64,000 bases of DNA, from contig CAADRB010000057.1 in assembly GCA_900708905.1 (NCBI GenBank), positions 600,363 through 664,362 of the forward strand. The letters run 5' to 3'. The notes beneath the pieces are model-generated. The model ran no database searches. It saw only the letters and a list, made by a program, of their open reading frames with translations, and was not told the origin of the DNA. The DNA comes from Hymenolepis diminuta (lineage: Eukaryota; Platyhelminthes; Cestoda; Cyclophyllidea; Hymenolepididae). Below, piece after piece: positions 1 to 15,400 of the stretch; position 1 is the stretch's first letter; every line of letters begins with the position of its first letter. The position numbers were made by a program, and so were the translations under genes.

Positions 1-428
1 CGGGCTATTGTAATGCATAGGAAAAACAATGAACGTGGTAATAAATAAAAATATTCAATTAAAATATAATAATTAAAGTTTTATCTTTTAATCAAAACGT
101 TCGAAACATTATAAATTTTGCGTTTATATTTTATAAAGCGTTGGTGTCGATAACAATTATTGAATGTACTCTCAGCACTAGAAAATCTCCGAAAATGGTA
201 CGGTTAATATATAGAAAATTTATGCAAAATTAATAAAACAATTTAGTTCGTTTAAAAATTTATTAATAACATACAGATAGTACTTGTAAATGAAGAATTT
301 TTAACAATGACCTTTTTTCAAAGTTATCAACAGAATGCATTTTCTGTTTTACGTTATGAAGGAAAATAATCTCAAGGTTGCGACCTGTTAACATTTGAAT
401 TCCACTTTTCGCTAATTTTATCTATTGA
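1..428. other. 5' flank of the ATP-citrate synthase gene
   Basis: AT-rich DNA upstream of the first coding exon. I see no coding potential and no convincing TATA box at a fixed distance. It presumably contains the 5' UTR and promoter, but nothing here places a transcription start. Confidence 0.4.
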
Positions 429-3400
429 ATGTCAGTCAAGCCGATTTATGAGAATTCTGCCAAGCAGATAATTAAGAATGCCCTAAAATGGGAATTTAAT
501 GATTTTTCTGCTCTAATTACTTCACCAAATGAACTTGATAGTGCATTAACTAGCCATCCGTGGCTAGCCACGCATCGATTGGTTTGCAAACCGGATCAGC
601 TCGTTAAAAGACGCGGAAAATTGGGTCTTATTATTTGCGATGTAACTTTTGATGAAGTTAAAAAATGGATTAGTGATCGGATCAATAAGCCTTTGAAAGT
701 CAGTTTTCGTACGATATACTCTTTATTTTACTTGGTTTATCGCCTAATATTTCATTTTTCGTTCTGTAGATTGGGTCGAAAACGGGCATTTTTAACCGAT
801 TTCTTATTGAGCAGTTTATTCCCCATTCTCCTGTAAGTTCTATTGTTTTCCGTTAAGTTAATTTTACTTTCCGTTCCCTATTTTTTCTTTTATTTCCAAT
901 GTTAGGTAGAGGAATACTATTTTTGTATATATACGCAAAAAGAGGGCGATCTTATTCTTTTCTGTGCAGATGGAGGAATAAATGTTGGAGATGTTGATTC
1001 AAAGGTACGATTTCACTTTGGATTTCATTTTGAGATCTCTCGTGTTTTTAAAATGTGACTTCTTGATATTCATTTTTTATCGTTCTCATGCACTGAATTA
1101 AGTATTTTAGCTGCTTTCAAGACTTGAAATATGTTAGCTAACTGCCTTCACCTCGAAATAGACAGCTTTTTGTACTGTTCATTCTAACTACTGCTTTCAA
1201 TGTTTGTGTTGGCTTATATGTTTGTTTGGACATAGTTTTTTCGTATTGCTAAAATTTGTTTAATTTCCTCTTAAATTTTTAAAATGTCCTTTAGCTAAAT
1301 ATGTATGTTCTAATGACAAATTACAAAACAACTTAACAAAGAAGTCGTATGCTTTACCCATTCGGTTAAATAAATATCGATGGAATAAATTATAATTCCT
1401 AGGCCCATTTAGGAAAGCGCTTTCAAACGCTCGTTTTTTGTAAAGTTTGGCATGTAGCCCCTGTTGTGAGAAACTCTCTTTGTTATTCAAACTTACTCAG
1501 TACGCTTGGTCATTTCACGCATTAGGTGTGGGAATTAAATTCGTGATCTCTGGCATTACAGGCATCCAAAGTACTATCAACGAAGCAATAAATGTTTTCA
1601 AGACTATTAAAGAAAGTTTTAACAACATTTGACTTGGATGGAATGAAAGTATACTTAAGCCACTAGATAGAACCTCGCATTCTGCCTGTATTATTGACTA
1701 TCCTCATCATGAACATTGAACATTTAATCTCTTAATTGACAGTCATACAATCATTTAACCTCTCCACGGTTTTTGAAATGATATTAATTCTTTATGCATC
1801 AGGACAGTTATTCATTATTGAAATTAGGATACCGCATTCGATGTAAATTTCTCTCCTGAGTAGGCATTTTGGGCTCGAGAAGTTTTAAAACCCCAAGTGC
1901 CCAACAGTCAATTTTTTTTCAAGGTAAATACATGAAAATAATATCTGGAAGTCGGATGGGCATTTTGATGCTCTAGATCCATTGTGGTGTTCTTTTCGAA
2001 TTAAATGTTGTCCTCTATTGAAAAGTCGTTTTCTCACTCAGATAGGTGGTCGCTACAAGATAGTTAGTTCTTCCATATTATCTCGATCGGTAATAAGTAC
2101 TTTTCAGACCAAGTAAAGTGGGATTTTTTATATCCGCAACTCTTTATCTCGAGTCTCTATGTTTCTCATAATTCTGCTTGTGAATATTCAAATTGAAAAT
2201 AATTAAAACTTCAGACGTTCTCCCTGGCTGAGGTTGAAATTCAAATTCTTTGGTACTGATTTCTTTGGGTTTTTAAAAGGAAAAGTCGCCATAAATTTCA
2301 CTACTTTAATTATCATGACTGTTCTAGGTTTGATCATTTTTTGTACCCTCTTTCATATTGCGATGCGATCATAACTCGATAAACTATTAACCTCGGGATT
2401 GATATCCTTTGTGGGACATTTGTTCGTTTGCGTCCATTGGAATTGCATTGTAATTGAACGTTCCTAAGGTTTAATTAAAAAGTTTGCGCACTTCCAGATG
2501 GTAGATTTTCTTCCGCTATCAAAAACAATACAGCTACATTGAAGTTCCACTCTTGAACTGATAAAAATGTTGTATCCTGTCTTACACTTGGGACACGAAA
2601 TATATATATCTCCTTTGTTTCTGAGTTGTCGATTAAGCCTATGTTAAGCAGAGTTTAAAAAAAACAGACCTTTGAAACTTAATTAAATAGACGTATTCAC
2701 TTACTATGACCTTCTAAATAAGGGTATAATGAGGCTGAAAGTGTAGCGTCATGGGATAATGGATTTTAGGCATCTCAAAAACCACGATTAGTAGCTTAAT
2801 ACTAAGGGGATCCTAGAAGCTATAGAAAGCTCTAATCTGGTGCCCGGAAAACATAAATACAAAATCGTTTTTTGAAAAAAACCAGGAACCTTCAAAGCTG
2901 AGCCTCAAGATGATCTTGTAAATTAAATGGTACCGATCAAGCTTTGAGCTAGCCTTTTCAGATCAAATTTCATTCTTCTCTAATAAATGTTACGTGATTC
3001 GCGGCTTGATACGGTATTAATGGATTTCTGCCTAATAATAATTGAAGTCTGGTGTCCTTATTGTCGTCTTAAAATTGTATATTCTCAAGTTTATGGTTTC
3101 CATAACTATCCAAACTGCTGAATCATCTTTAGGATGTAACTTCTTCAAACACAAAGCTATTTTAATTCCACTTAAAAAACGAATACTACAGGTCCCCCTT
3201 CGAATTCGTACATTTTCCAAAGGCTCCTTACGTCATTATTATTGTCGTATGGCTTTGTTAAAGTGCTTTGACTGTAAAGTCGTCATATGTATTCAAATAT
3301 ATAAGTAATTATTAGAAAATACCCTTTTATTACTGCTTTTTGTGCCCATTTATTTGATTTATAGTTCTTTGATTCCATTCGAATGAATTTTACTTCTTGA

Positions 3401-6400
3401 TTGGACTATCATATAGCTTGATGAACTGTTGGAGACATAATTCCATTAATTCTACTACTCATTAAAGTCAACTTAGAATTTTTACCTATCTCATCTCTAC
3501 TATTTTGTTACTGTAAGCTGCGGAATATCATATAAGATCATTTTCCTTATCAATCACTGGGGAAAAAAACATGAGTTAATAAAATAATATCAATCAATAA
3601 GTATTGAACATCGTAGATAAGCAATTTCTGCGATCCAGGGGACGAATAATGAAATTTTAATTTCTGAATCTGAACTGTCCACTCAGTGAATATTATACAA
3701 TTACAGTCTACAAATCAAATGGAGTAAGACCCTTTGATACCTTGACGTTGCTGTCTGTATCTTTTGGTCCCCTCCTCTTTACCAATAGCTTGACCTACTG
3801 TTATTCGATGTCACTTGCTTCCCACAAAAACAATTTTTTTTGTTTCACTGTGGCTAATAATAATAATTTCTAAGAAGTATTTTTTCTAAATTGTTTCAAT
3901 TTAAGTCAAATATTTATGAAGAGACAAGGGAGGGTATTGTATCTGTTCAAATAATTAATATACAAAATTTTTTCCCGGTGTCGTCTTTTAACAATTAAAT
4001 TGTGAAAGTCAAATCGGACAAACTAATACGTGAGGACAACATGAGAAACCTAAATTTGATCCATTTCACCTAGACAGTTTGAAGATGTCTGAATGCAGAG
4101 AGCTCAAGAGTTTAAAGCAGATCATTTGATCATAATTTACGCTGATTCGTTGTTTGTTCTTTTAATGTGGTCTTTGCCATCGTCTCTAAACTATCAAAAC
4201 TATTCCGTTTAATAGTTTGAGTTGATTGACTTTTGTGTCGATGAATCCAGAAATGGATCTGAGCATAAAATTTAGCTACAATGATACGTTACAAATCCGT
4301 CAGAAGGAATACGGACATGTACAGAAGGTAGCATTCCGATGTGAAATTTGCATCCGTTTACTTCCTATTTAATCATTTTCAACTATTTTATTTGATGATT
4401 TTGTAGGTTTAAGTGAAAAAGAGGTCTTTTCTCGGTTCATGTCTTTCTAGTTTGGATCCTTTTTAATAATTTCTAATATATCAATATTAGTGGTAATGCT
4501 CTTGATATCCTTCTAGGCCAAGCGGTTTCTGATAACCAATCAAATGCTAGGGACCCTTGATGAAACAACTTTGTCCACTCAACTTCTCCAAAGTGATCTT
4601 TTGAAGGACATTCAAGACTTTTTAAGGCGAAGGTTAGTATTTTATTTTGCTTGGAAATCTGTAACCGGAAATTGTATTCTTGTATAACAAAACCACCCTG
4701 TTATCGTAATACAGTTCGTTAAAAAATATGCCTTTTTCTTATTGGTTAGCTACCTGGCAAAGTTCATATCTGAGTTGCATCGTGTAGTCGAACATCTGCA
4801 TATCAGTTACCTCGAAATAAACCCATTGGTTGTTTGCCCAGACTCTCAAGGTAATCTACAAATTCACATTCTTGACGCTGCCGCAAAAATCGACCAATGT
4901 GCTGAATATTTGTTCTCTTCAAATAAGGATTGGTTAGCAAATGGCGAACCAATCACATTCCCGCCTGCTTTTGGGCAAATTCAAACTCCTGAGGTTTGTT
5001 CACTTTCGGCTAAACTCAAATGCTTTTTATCTTGTCCTTAAGATTTAGAATATCTGGCGATTATTGATATACGTTAAATATTATGCAGTCATTCCCTGTA
5101 GAACACAGTTTCTTATTACTGAATCTATTATTATTACCCATGGCAAAGCAAGAACGCTTACTCTTTGCAACTATGGGAAGGTATTGAAGCGCAGAAACAT
5201 TAGAATAAAGAATTGAGAAAATAGGAGAGTTGAACAAGTTAGGAGAAGGTTCGAGCATTAAAGAAGCCCTACTTTATTTGAATTGTTGATAGAGTTAAAT
5301 TGGCACTAAACCCGACAATAAGACTACTTAGGCTTGGAAATCCCCTTATGAAATTAATGATCCTCCAAAGGTTAGCCGGATACAACAGCCTTTCTCAAAT
5401 AAAAGAACCAGGAGTTAATAAGGACTACGTGTACAGTTAACAACTGAAAATGAATGAGAGGGGAAAGGAGTAGTAGGAAGAGTTGAGAATTGGAATGGAA
5501 GGCAAATGGCGTCAGCACTGAGCGAATGGGATCCGAGTTGTGATAGATAGCATATTGAGGTACGATAAGGGAGTTGACAGATTTGGCCGATAAAATAACC
5601 AACTCTTAGAGTGGTATAAGGTCAGTATGGGAGCACCGCAGAATTTACTGTTCCGAAGTTCAGATTTTTGGATTTGATTAAAAATTTCTGAGTGATTTCT
5701 TGTTTGTCATGTTTTGAGCTTACTGAATAGTTAACCTGTGTGATTGATCATGCTACCTTGGCAACCTAATTTTAGCAGCCAAGCGCTTTAAAGCAGGAGA
5801 TAGCGTGATCACCAATAAAGCAGGATTAATTCCGAGAAAAGCTACTTTTATAATCTAACTAAGGTAGGGTTAAAGATACTACCTTTAGAATCTAAAGCTC
5901 TTATAGCTTTTCCAAATCTGAAGAACGGAAGTTAAGGTAAACTAGTGTTGGACGATCACAGAGGAGAGAGGAAATGGGGATAGTTATAGGAAGTAGAGCT
6001 GGGTTACACGTCTAAACTGGGTGTGTACAGACCAAATAAAGTAGGCTTTGAGAAGTCTGGTTTTGTTTCCTTTGTGGGTCATTCTGTGGCTGCTTAGACT
6101 GAGGGGACCTATAGAGCATCATGTGACGGCTACAGCCGCTGATTGATGTTAATGAATTAATTAAAAATAATTATTCAACCCCCGTTAAGCAATGAATTGA
6201 TTGGGCTATAAGTAAAGTCTACTAATTTTGACGAAGTTAGTTTGATCTCTATTATTCCCAAACTATATGGATTACATATTAAATAGTAAAAAATAATGCA
6301 ACAAAAATGGTAGATTTCACGCGCCTATTACACAAAATTCAATGACATTCAGTGAAATCTTCGATGATCTTAATCTCGAGTTGCGATTTCGCTCTTATTT

Positions 6401-9400
6401 CTCTTCCCTAAAGCACTCCATGGGCAACTCTCAGATTCCCTAATAAATTGCACTAGTTACAAATACAACTCGACAATACCACAATACAAAACGACTCAAA
6501 CCACCATATCAGAATAAGATCTGCGTTTCGTATCGATAGGCAGATTTATATTATGCGCCACTTACAACCGAAATGTAAATATATTTGTTCGAATAAAAGG
6601 GAATTAAAAAGTGGAAAATAAAGAATTTTACACATAAGATTTATTTTTGGTGAAAATATTATTTTCCTCTGTGTAGGACTTATGGAGTGCGTGAATTTTA
6701 AAATCATTCGCAAAATAAAAAAATTAGGTGGTAGTTCTTTTGACTTTATATTTCTCTTATCACGCTATCTTATAATAAAATTATGCGGAGGATTTGGTAC
6801 TTTTCCTTTCAACCTTGAAATGATTTACACTTCCACCCCCTTTGAATACCTAAAAATGTTCATCACTAAATCAATTTATGTTTACTTCCCTATGGATCAT
6901 GAGAAAGGACCCAAAACAGGTTGACAGCGAAGTCGTTCAAGGCTAAGGGGGGAGGACTCGTTTAAAGCAAGGGATTGGGCATCTTAAGAGTCCTGCTTTA
7001 ATTCTGAATTCCTTTAGATTTTTCATTTGTTAAATGTGTCGTGTTTTAATGTCGCAAAGTTCAATTTTCGGATTTTGTGTCTTGGGTTCTAGAGTGTGAG
7101 TTCATTTCCGCGATGTTTAGAGCCTCAAGACCAATTGATTAAATTTAGTGGTTGGTCTTCGGTAGCCGAGCGACAATATCTGCTAACATATCATAATTCA
7201 CTAAATTTCCCTTAAGGTAAACTGTTTTTAATTGATAGATTAATAAAATATGAATATAAGCTCAAAGTCCAATACCTAGCCTGTTTAAACAATGAGTTCC
7301 CAATGATACGATTTGGAAAAGGGATTCATAGTTATTAAGGAAAGTGGAGCGGATTATAAAATCTGAAGATCTTGATCTTGAAACCAATAATGTTTAAATA
7401 ACTCAAGTTTCTATTATCGTCTCTTTTCCCATAAAACCTTCCATTACTTGAGTATTTGGGAATAGTATGGTCAGTTAAAGTTTGAGTGTCGTAATTCTCA
7501 AGAGCATGTTTGTATTTGTCCGCATTTTCGACTTTCAGAGTTTTAACAGTCGATTTACATTCCTCTGATAATAGAAGAGGGCGTGTGTCCAAAGTTACCA
7601 ATTTTAAAAGATCAAATATTGCTGCCTCTTTCATCTTCGCATTTACAGGGCTATCAGTTAACTACTTTATTTTTATTGTTGCTAGGAGCAACGAGTTGCC
7701 GATTTGGATGCACGAACCGGAGCGAGTATGAAGTTGCGTGTGTTAAATCCTCATGGCCGCATTTGGACAATGAGTGCCGGTGGCGGAGCCTCTGTTATCT
7801 ATGCAGACACCATCTGCCAACTGGCTTCATCTCCAACCGAACTGGCAAACTACGGTGAATACTCCGGTGCGCCGACAGAAGTCCAAACATATGAATACGC
7901 GTCCACTATTCTGCATCTCATGACGAATACCTTCCCATCGCACCCCGATGGTAAGTCTATATTAGTTCTTAATAAGTTATTTGCCGACGTTGACATTATG
8001 TTTGCAGTAGTTATTTGTGAATTTTTTAGTGGATGTATTATAACGAGGGGAAATTAAGACTGTATGCATGAATAACTCGTACTTCTTAAATATGCGAATT
8101 TTGCAATCATTCGCTTATTAAGAAGTTTTAGTATTTAGTGTCTGGGTAAGCTTTTACTCTGATGATTCTCACTACAACAGTAAGAAGTTGTGACAAACAC
8201 AGTCATGCTTAGGGAATTCTTAGGTGAGAATACGATGAAAATCTTTGTCGTAGACGTCAAGCAGAGTTGATTGGGCTATGATTTCTAAATGTACAGTATT
8301 GAGATGTATCGTTAGGAGTAACAGTGATATTCAGGATAATCCAGGGACATAATAGACAGCTCTGGCTGTGATACGTATATCATGTTTGGGTCATATTAGG
8401 TGATTGAATTAGGGACTAATTCACTCAAGTGAACAAATTCCACCATTAATTCAGTTCATTCCAAAAGCATTACTTGAATGAGACTTTTCTAATTAATATT
8501 TTGACAAGTAAGTTGTTCCTGTACTTATTTCATTTGATGTCTCTTGATACTGGTATTAAGACTATTAACATCGTGAACACTCCTCTTTCGTAAGTTTTGA
8601 AGATTAGTTGGATTTTGTTTGTATTCATAATGGTCATTTCTTTTACTCTACGGCGTTTCCATTTTTATCAACTTCTATTCATTTTGCAATAATGTCTCTG
8701 TAAGCAGACTGTGGGGTTTTATAGCTTTAGTTTTTAGTCCTATCAGGGATTTTACTCTTTTATTGCTTAATTGGCAGTTAATTGGAAGACTTTTTTTTAT
8801 TGTTTTTGATGTTTCAACCTTAGTTTTGAAACTTGACAGCTGAGACTTATCTGAGAAGTGGCTTCCTTCTTTAACCATATAAATGGACTATCGACTGAAT
8901 TTTAGTTTTGTTCAATGTATGTGGTAAGGTGTTTGCTTCCATAATTTATTTTATGACATGGATTTTTATGAAATTGACTCGAGATAACATTAATATTAAT
9001 TTATGCAGATCTTAATCATATATGCTATATGGTACGCAAGTGTGCATTTTGAACCATGCCTACTCAAATTGAGACCTCTTATCGGTTACTCATCTGGCTA
9101 ACAGTGGACGTTAGACCGTCAACTCAGGTTCTGTTTGGCTTTTCATCATTTCCTTTCCACTTTGTCGTTCCTCTTACTAATGTCTGCCCTCAAGGCTTTG
9201 GTTTTTTATTTTGGAAAAAAGCGGTTTCCATCTTGTCCTTAGGAAGATCTTTGCTCTTGTAAAATTATTTAACATTGATTTGCATTATTTGCAAAGTAAG
9301 ACTCCGTCTTGTATTTCGTATCAAGTTCTATTGAATTCCAGGTGAGATTTTAAGTGGAATTACTCCGAAATCAATTCAATTGAATGTGCAGACCAATATT

Positions 9401-12400
9401 ATTTCCGTCAATTGCTACTTTCGGTTAACTAGTTGGTTTAATTTAAATATGAGAACGCCTTCCACTCGTCCAAATTTTGGAATATTTGATGTGGGCGTTG
9501 AGTTGATTATCACTAATGTCTGGAAAATGGTGATCAAATCATTTACGGTCGCCATCTCTATTTCAACAACTAAATGATCACAGGATAAATGGAATGAGCT
9601 CTTTTACCTATCTTGTCTCTAGATTGAATAATAAAGGTCTAATCAATGACGATGTAAAGCCAAATATCTTAAAGGCCAAACGACAGCTAATGAAACTCCG
9701 ACTTATTCTCAGATCGGAAGCTTCACTTTCCCTCTTTACGAACTTTCATTTCCTATGTGTTTTTTCTTTATTATGTGAAATAAATAGGCATCAAAAATGC
9801 ATTTCAATCGATGAGAGAGTATTTGCCTCTTCTTCAGACTATTTCTAATAGACTGGACTGTTATAACTAGTTACCCCTAATTGTATGTATGGCGTTGATA
9901 CCAATAAATAGACAGGGATTTATCATTTTTCACTTATTTATCTAAGCTCACTGATGTAGATATATGTATATATATATGCTTATTCAATAAACTAATTGGT
10001 CCACCTCGGTTTGGAATTTTAATTTTGCTGACATTTAGGAAGTCGGATTCTTGTCATTTTTTTTTCTGGTTCTTGTTAAGGCAACGGTTAAATCTCGGTT
10101 AAGTGTTCATCTCTTCTTATATCTATATTATATGGACCATAAAGTCGAAAGCTTACTCTGTAATTATCATCCAGATTTCTTTACAAGTTTTGCTCTAAGG
10201 GACTCTAATCGTTATATGGGATTTATTGGTTTTATGGTTTATAAAATTTTACAAATTCAACAATGATATCCTAGAATGAAACACTGCCTTTTACAGTTAC
10301 CTATGGAATGGTGGGTTTTTGCAGAAATTGATATAACGAAAATCCAAATAAGTAAATTGGTGTTTATTCGGGACGACCCGTATTTTGTTGTGTCATGGCA
10401 TGCTTTTTACAAAGAGATGTGAATGACGTTGGGTACAATGTCTCACAAGACGTCTCGAGTCATCCAAATGTAAAGTTAAGAAATTTCTTCTTTTCTTGTT
10501 CTATTTCTATAGAGCTATATCGCCATAAAGAAGTGAGTTTTTTAAAAACGTTTTGCCAATGAGGAAAGGTGTTTTAATACCATTAGGAAGCCGAATTGAA
10601 TGTACGTGTTTTGTAGAAGTGTACAGAATGCTCTTCCCTCTTGTAGTTAATGTGAACTCGTCTGATAATTAATAACTTTTGGCTCTTCATACAAATTGAA
10701 TTTATCTACATTTAACGAATAGTTACAAGGTTGTTTTACTTCTATTTTGACGTGTAGGAAAGATATTATTGATCGGAGGAGGTGTAGCCAACTTCACCAA
10801 CGTAGCTGTAACTTTCCACGGTATCATCCGCGCCATTGGTGACTATCAAGACGCACTTCGGGCTCACGCGGTAAAAATCTATGTTCGTCGAGGAGGACCA
10901 AATTACCACGAAGGCCTACGCGCGATGCACGAACTCGGTCAGAGTCTCCATCTTCCAATCTTCGTCTTTGGTCCAGAGACACATATGACGGCTATCGTTG
11001 CCATGGCATTGGGTATCACGGAAACCCCCGCGAATTTGACTGCTTTAGTAACTCCTTCTCTATTCGAACAGTCGTCTCATAACTCCACTAACAATTCCGC
11101 TGTCGATTTAGTTTGCGCTGTAAGTTAATCATCAGTAATACGTTTATTACAGGTAGTTGGTTCTTTATATTATAATTTTCTATAGCAAAGTGGACCAAAG
11201 AAAGCCAAGATGAGTTCTGTGGTAAATGTGCTTATAAATCATAACGCATGCACAGCTCAACAATTCGCACTGTTGCTCGATTAAAACAAATAGTAAAATT
11301 CCACATTTATTTTTAGAATCAAGGTGGAACTTACTCTGGGCTCTTCAACAAAGAGAGTCGAGCAATTGTGTGGGGTCTTCAGTTGAAAGCAATTCAGTCA
11401 ATGTTGGATTTTGATTATGCCTGTGGTAGAACTGCCCCGAGCGTTGCAGCCATAGTTTATCCTTTTGCGTTAGTCATTTTGTCAAATAAATTACCGCTCC
11501 TTCTAACTACTTATTATTATTTCAGCGGCGATCATAAACAAAAGTTCTACTGGGGCTCCAATCAGAATCTCTTCATTCCACAATATCAAAGCTTAACTAC
11601 GGCGTTGAATAAACACATGGATGCGAAACTCCTAGTAAATTTTGCCTCTTACCGAGCTGCTTACGACGTTACTATGGAAGCCATGTCCATGAAAGATGAA
11701 ACCGGAAAGAGATCACGTCTTGATGGAATTGCGATAATTGCTGAGGGTATCCCGGAACGTTTTGCTCGAAGAATCATGTTCGTGGCAAAGCAAATGAATG
11801 TTGTTATTATTGGTCCAGCGACAGTAAGTTCTGTTCGTATGAATGGTGGTTGAAATCACTGTAATTATGAGAATAATTAGCAGTTTATTCGGATTGCTGT
11901 AGGTTGGAGCGATTAAACCTGGTTGCTTTAAGGTTGGTAACACTGCTGGAATGATTGACAACATTCTCGCCTCGAAACTACATCGTCCCGGAAGGTTAGT
12001 GTCTAGTTATATGAATGACATTCAAGTAGAAATCTCTTGAATATTGCTTATTTTTCAGTGTCGCCTATGTTTCCCGTTCGGGAGGAATGTCCAATGAACT
12101 CAACAACATAATTAGCAGAAATACAGATGGGGTAGCTGAGGGAGTTGCTATCGGTGGTGATCGATTCCCTGGAAGTACCTTTATTGATCACATTTTACGA
12201 TACGAAGCTGATCCTGGAGTTTCTATGATAATTTTATTGGGAGAGGTAAGTAAATTAGATTTTCGGTATTTTGTAAGACTACTACTTGTACTAATTAAGT
12301 ATAAATGTACCCATACAGGTTGGTGGCCTCGAGGAGTACTCGATAGCGGAGGCCATTGAAAATGGAAGGATTAAGAAACCCCTCGTAGCCTGGTGCATTG

Positions 12401-15400
12401 GAACCTGTGCAGAAACGCTAGCCGGAGAAGGGAACACAAATAACCTTGAAGATGTTCAGTTTGGCCATGCTGGGGCTTGTGCTCATTCTCAAGCTGAAAC
12501 CGCTGTCGCTAAGAATGCACGACTGGCTAAAGCCGGAGCTTTTGTTCCTGAAAGTTTCAACGATCTTGGTGATTTGATTAGGTATGGAATTTGTTTTCTA
12601 TTCTACCTGCACGATGAAGCAATGACATTTAAAATTTCTTTATAATTGCTTTTACCAGTTTTTTTCCCGATTGTGTACTATCATAATTGCTTTGTATTTT
12701 ATTTTGAAGGAAAGTCTATGAAGATCAGGTGAAATCAGGTAAACTTATCCCCAAACCCGATTACCCACCTCAAACAGTTCCGATGGATTACGCTTGGGCC
12801 AAGGTAGTTTAATAGTTTTTATTTAAAATTGAAACAGATAGCATTTAGGTATTAAATTCTACGTTTCTTTAATTAGTTTTTTTGTTAGCCAGCTTTAAGC
12901 GTATTTTTAAAAAATCTATTCAGCTTATCACTCAGATCAAAAGTTACAGCCTTTCAATTGTTTAAAAATGTCCGTATGTCGTATTCCCGTGTAACGTAAC
13001 TTCTAGGCCTGACAATTTGAAATTTTTAGTGTTTCTACTCAGCATTCCTTTACGTCTACGTTGTTGATTAAAATGAATGCTCAATTATTTTTACAACAAA
13101 TGGTGAACGTATTAATTTTAGTAACCATCTTGAAAGTAGAGTGAATTGAATATTAAATTGTCAGACTTAACTTAGGCTCTCTTAACACAATTTATAACAA
13201 TTAGAGATTGTTGCCTTTGCTGTTCTATTCAATTTTAATTAGCGTCTTGTAAAATGAAGCAGGTGTATATATACTTTGAGAAAAGGGAGTGGACTTGGTC
13301 AGCTGTTTTAGTCAAATTTGACTGACCTTACCGAAACTTGTAATTTTGAAGTTTCAGTTTTTCTTTTGGAGCCTCTCTCTGGGATGTTTCGTAAGGATCT
13401 GCAGTGTCTATAATTCCATTCCTAATCACCCCAGTTTTGACACAGCGGTCCACAGATGACACGAATCTAGATTTTGTTAACCTTGAGAAGGATCATTCGT
13501 TTTGGTCAGATATTAGAGCAGTATTACTGTTGGAATTAGTGCTATATTAAATCCTTCAAATCACTCCTTCACACTCCCTGAGAAAGCCTACTAATATCCG
13601 TGACATTTGTACTTTTTATTTTCATTGGGAAGCACCTAAACTCAAAGATGTGCAAAGATCTTTCAAATTGATTTTGTAGTTGAGGAAGAAAACTAAGGAA
13701 AGAAAGTTGGCTAACACTTAAAAGCATCAATTTTCAAATTTAAGCAGTTTCTATTACTTCAAGAAAAATATTTTGATTGAACGATTGTTAAACAATATCC
13801 GAGTATTTGGAATGAATTTACATCAACCCCAAGTCCAGATTCTTTGCGCTCAAAGTGCGCTAAATTTTCATTTTCTCGAAAGTCCATGCATTGGTTGCGG
13901 TTATTCGAGTTTTAAGGTTAGTGTTTGGTGTTTTAGGAGCTTGGACTCGTTCGGAAGCCAGCAGAGTTCACATCAACAATCAGCGATGATCGTGGGTCAG
14001 AACTGCTTTACGCCGGCATGCCGGTCAGCCGAGTCCTCTCTGACAATCTTGGTATTGGTGGTGTCATTTCTCTCCTCTGGTTTAAAAGAAGGTTGTCAAG
14101 CTTTTCTACCTACCGTCGACGCATTCTAATAATTACTATTATTAACTCGTTACATCCATTCATTTGCATTATAGACTACCAGACTATGCAACAGCTTACA
14201 TTGAGCGTTGTCTAATCATAACTGCAGATCACGGACCTGCTGTTAGTGGTGCCCATAACACTATCGTTGCCGCCCGAGCTGATAAGGATCTAGTTTCATC
14301 TTTGGCCTCTGGTCTACTCACAATTGTAAGTAGCATTTTGTCTCATATCAATTTATTTTCGTGGCCAATACATTAGTGTATCCTTTAATTGGGCTTGGAC
14401 ACAAATTAGTGGATACATTTATCTACAAGAGTAAGCGCCGTTTTCTAAGTGAATCATGGAAATTCATTGTGGTCGAGAGACTAAGTCGTGAAATAGACAA
14501 CGTACAGTGTAGCATACAATATTTTTTATGTGATCCAGTCGCGTTCTTCAGGTAGCATTCAAAATAGAGTTCAGTTCAATAATTTCCTTCCGAAACTCCA
14601 CGGATAATTCTTGTAGAACAATCCTCTCTGTTTCGAGGATCTTTCCGAGCTATATTAAAATGTTTCGAAAGTGATTGAGGAACTTTTGCAAAGAATGACT
14701 TTTCTAGGAGATCTAGCTCTGCTGCCGTCCAGATATCACTAGATTACGGTTGACTCAGACTAATGAGAGAAGGTTAAGACGGAGTGCAGTGAACTTAAGA
14801 CATTTTTTTTCAATAAAACCAAAATATTATATAAGAGTAAAAATTGCCCTCATGTTTTGATGTTGAGAGATCAACTTACTCCGGCTGATAAGAATTTTGT
14901 GCTCGAACAACTATCAAGCTATCAGTAGAGATGTATGCTCTCGTCTTGATAAGGATGGTGGGCGACTTAGGGACAACTTGCGGGACTTATAAACCCAACA
15001 CTAAACATATAAGCACTGCAGCTATGAGATTTGTTTTGTCCGCTTCCTATCAAAAACTAGTTTACTAAGTTGTGCATTTGAAAATGTAGCAAATCTAATT
15101 TAACAGAAAGTTGATTTTGGATGTAATTCATTGCAAGCAAATTTTCAGTTCTTCCATCCAGGATTGCTGTAAAATACAAAATCAAAAGTTTTCAGTGAGT
15201 TAAATCTAAATTAAACGAGTAATCCATGTATAGTTATCCCCTTGAGGTTTTTTGTAATATATCTTCGCTTTCTGATAGTGGAACAAAATTTAAAAAATTT
15301 TTCAGATTGGTAAGATTTTGTATTCTGATTAAAATTTAGGACACGGAGTATGCCCTAGAAAATCCTCTTTATTGATGAGCTGTTTTAAAATTCTATGAAA

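Noticed and set aside
7335..7634. 99-codon minus-strand open frame inside ACLY intron 5
   Set aside because: Its first half looks protein-like, but there is no family motif, no splice partner and no second copy in the window.
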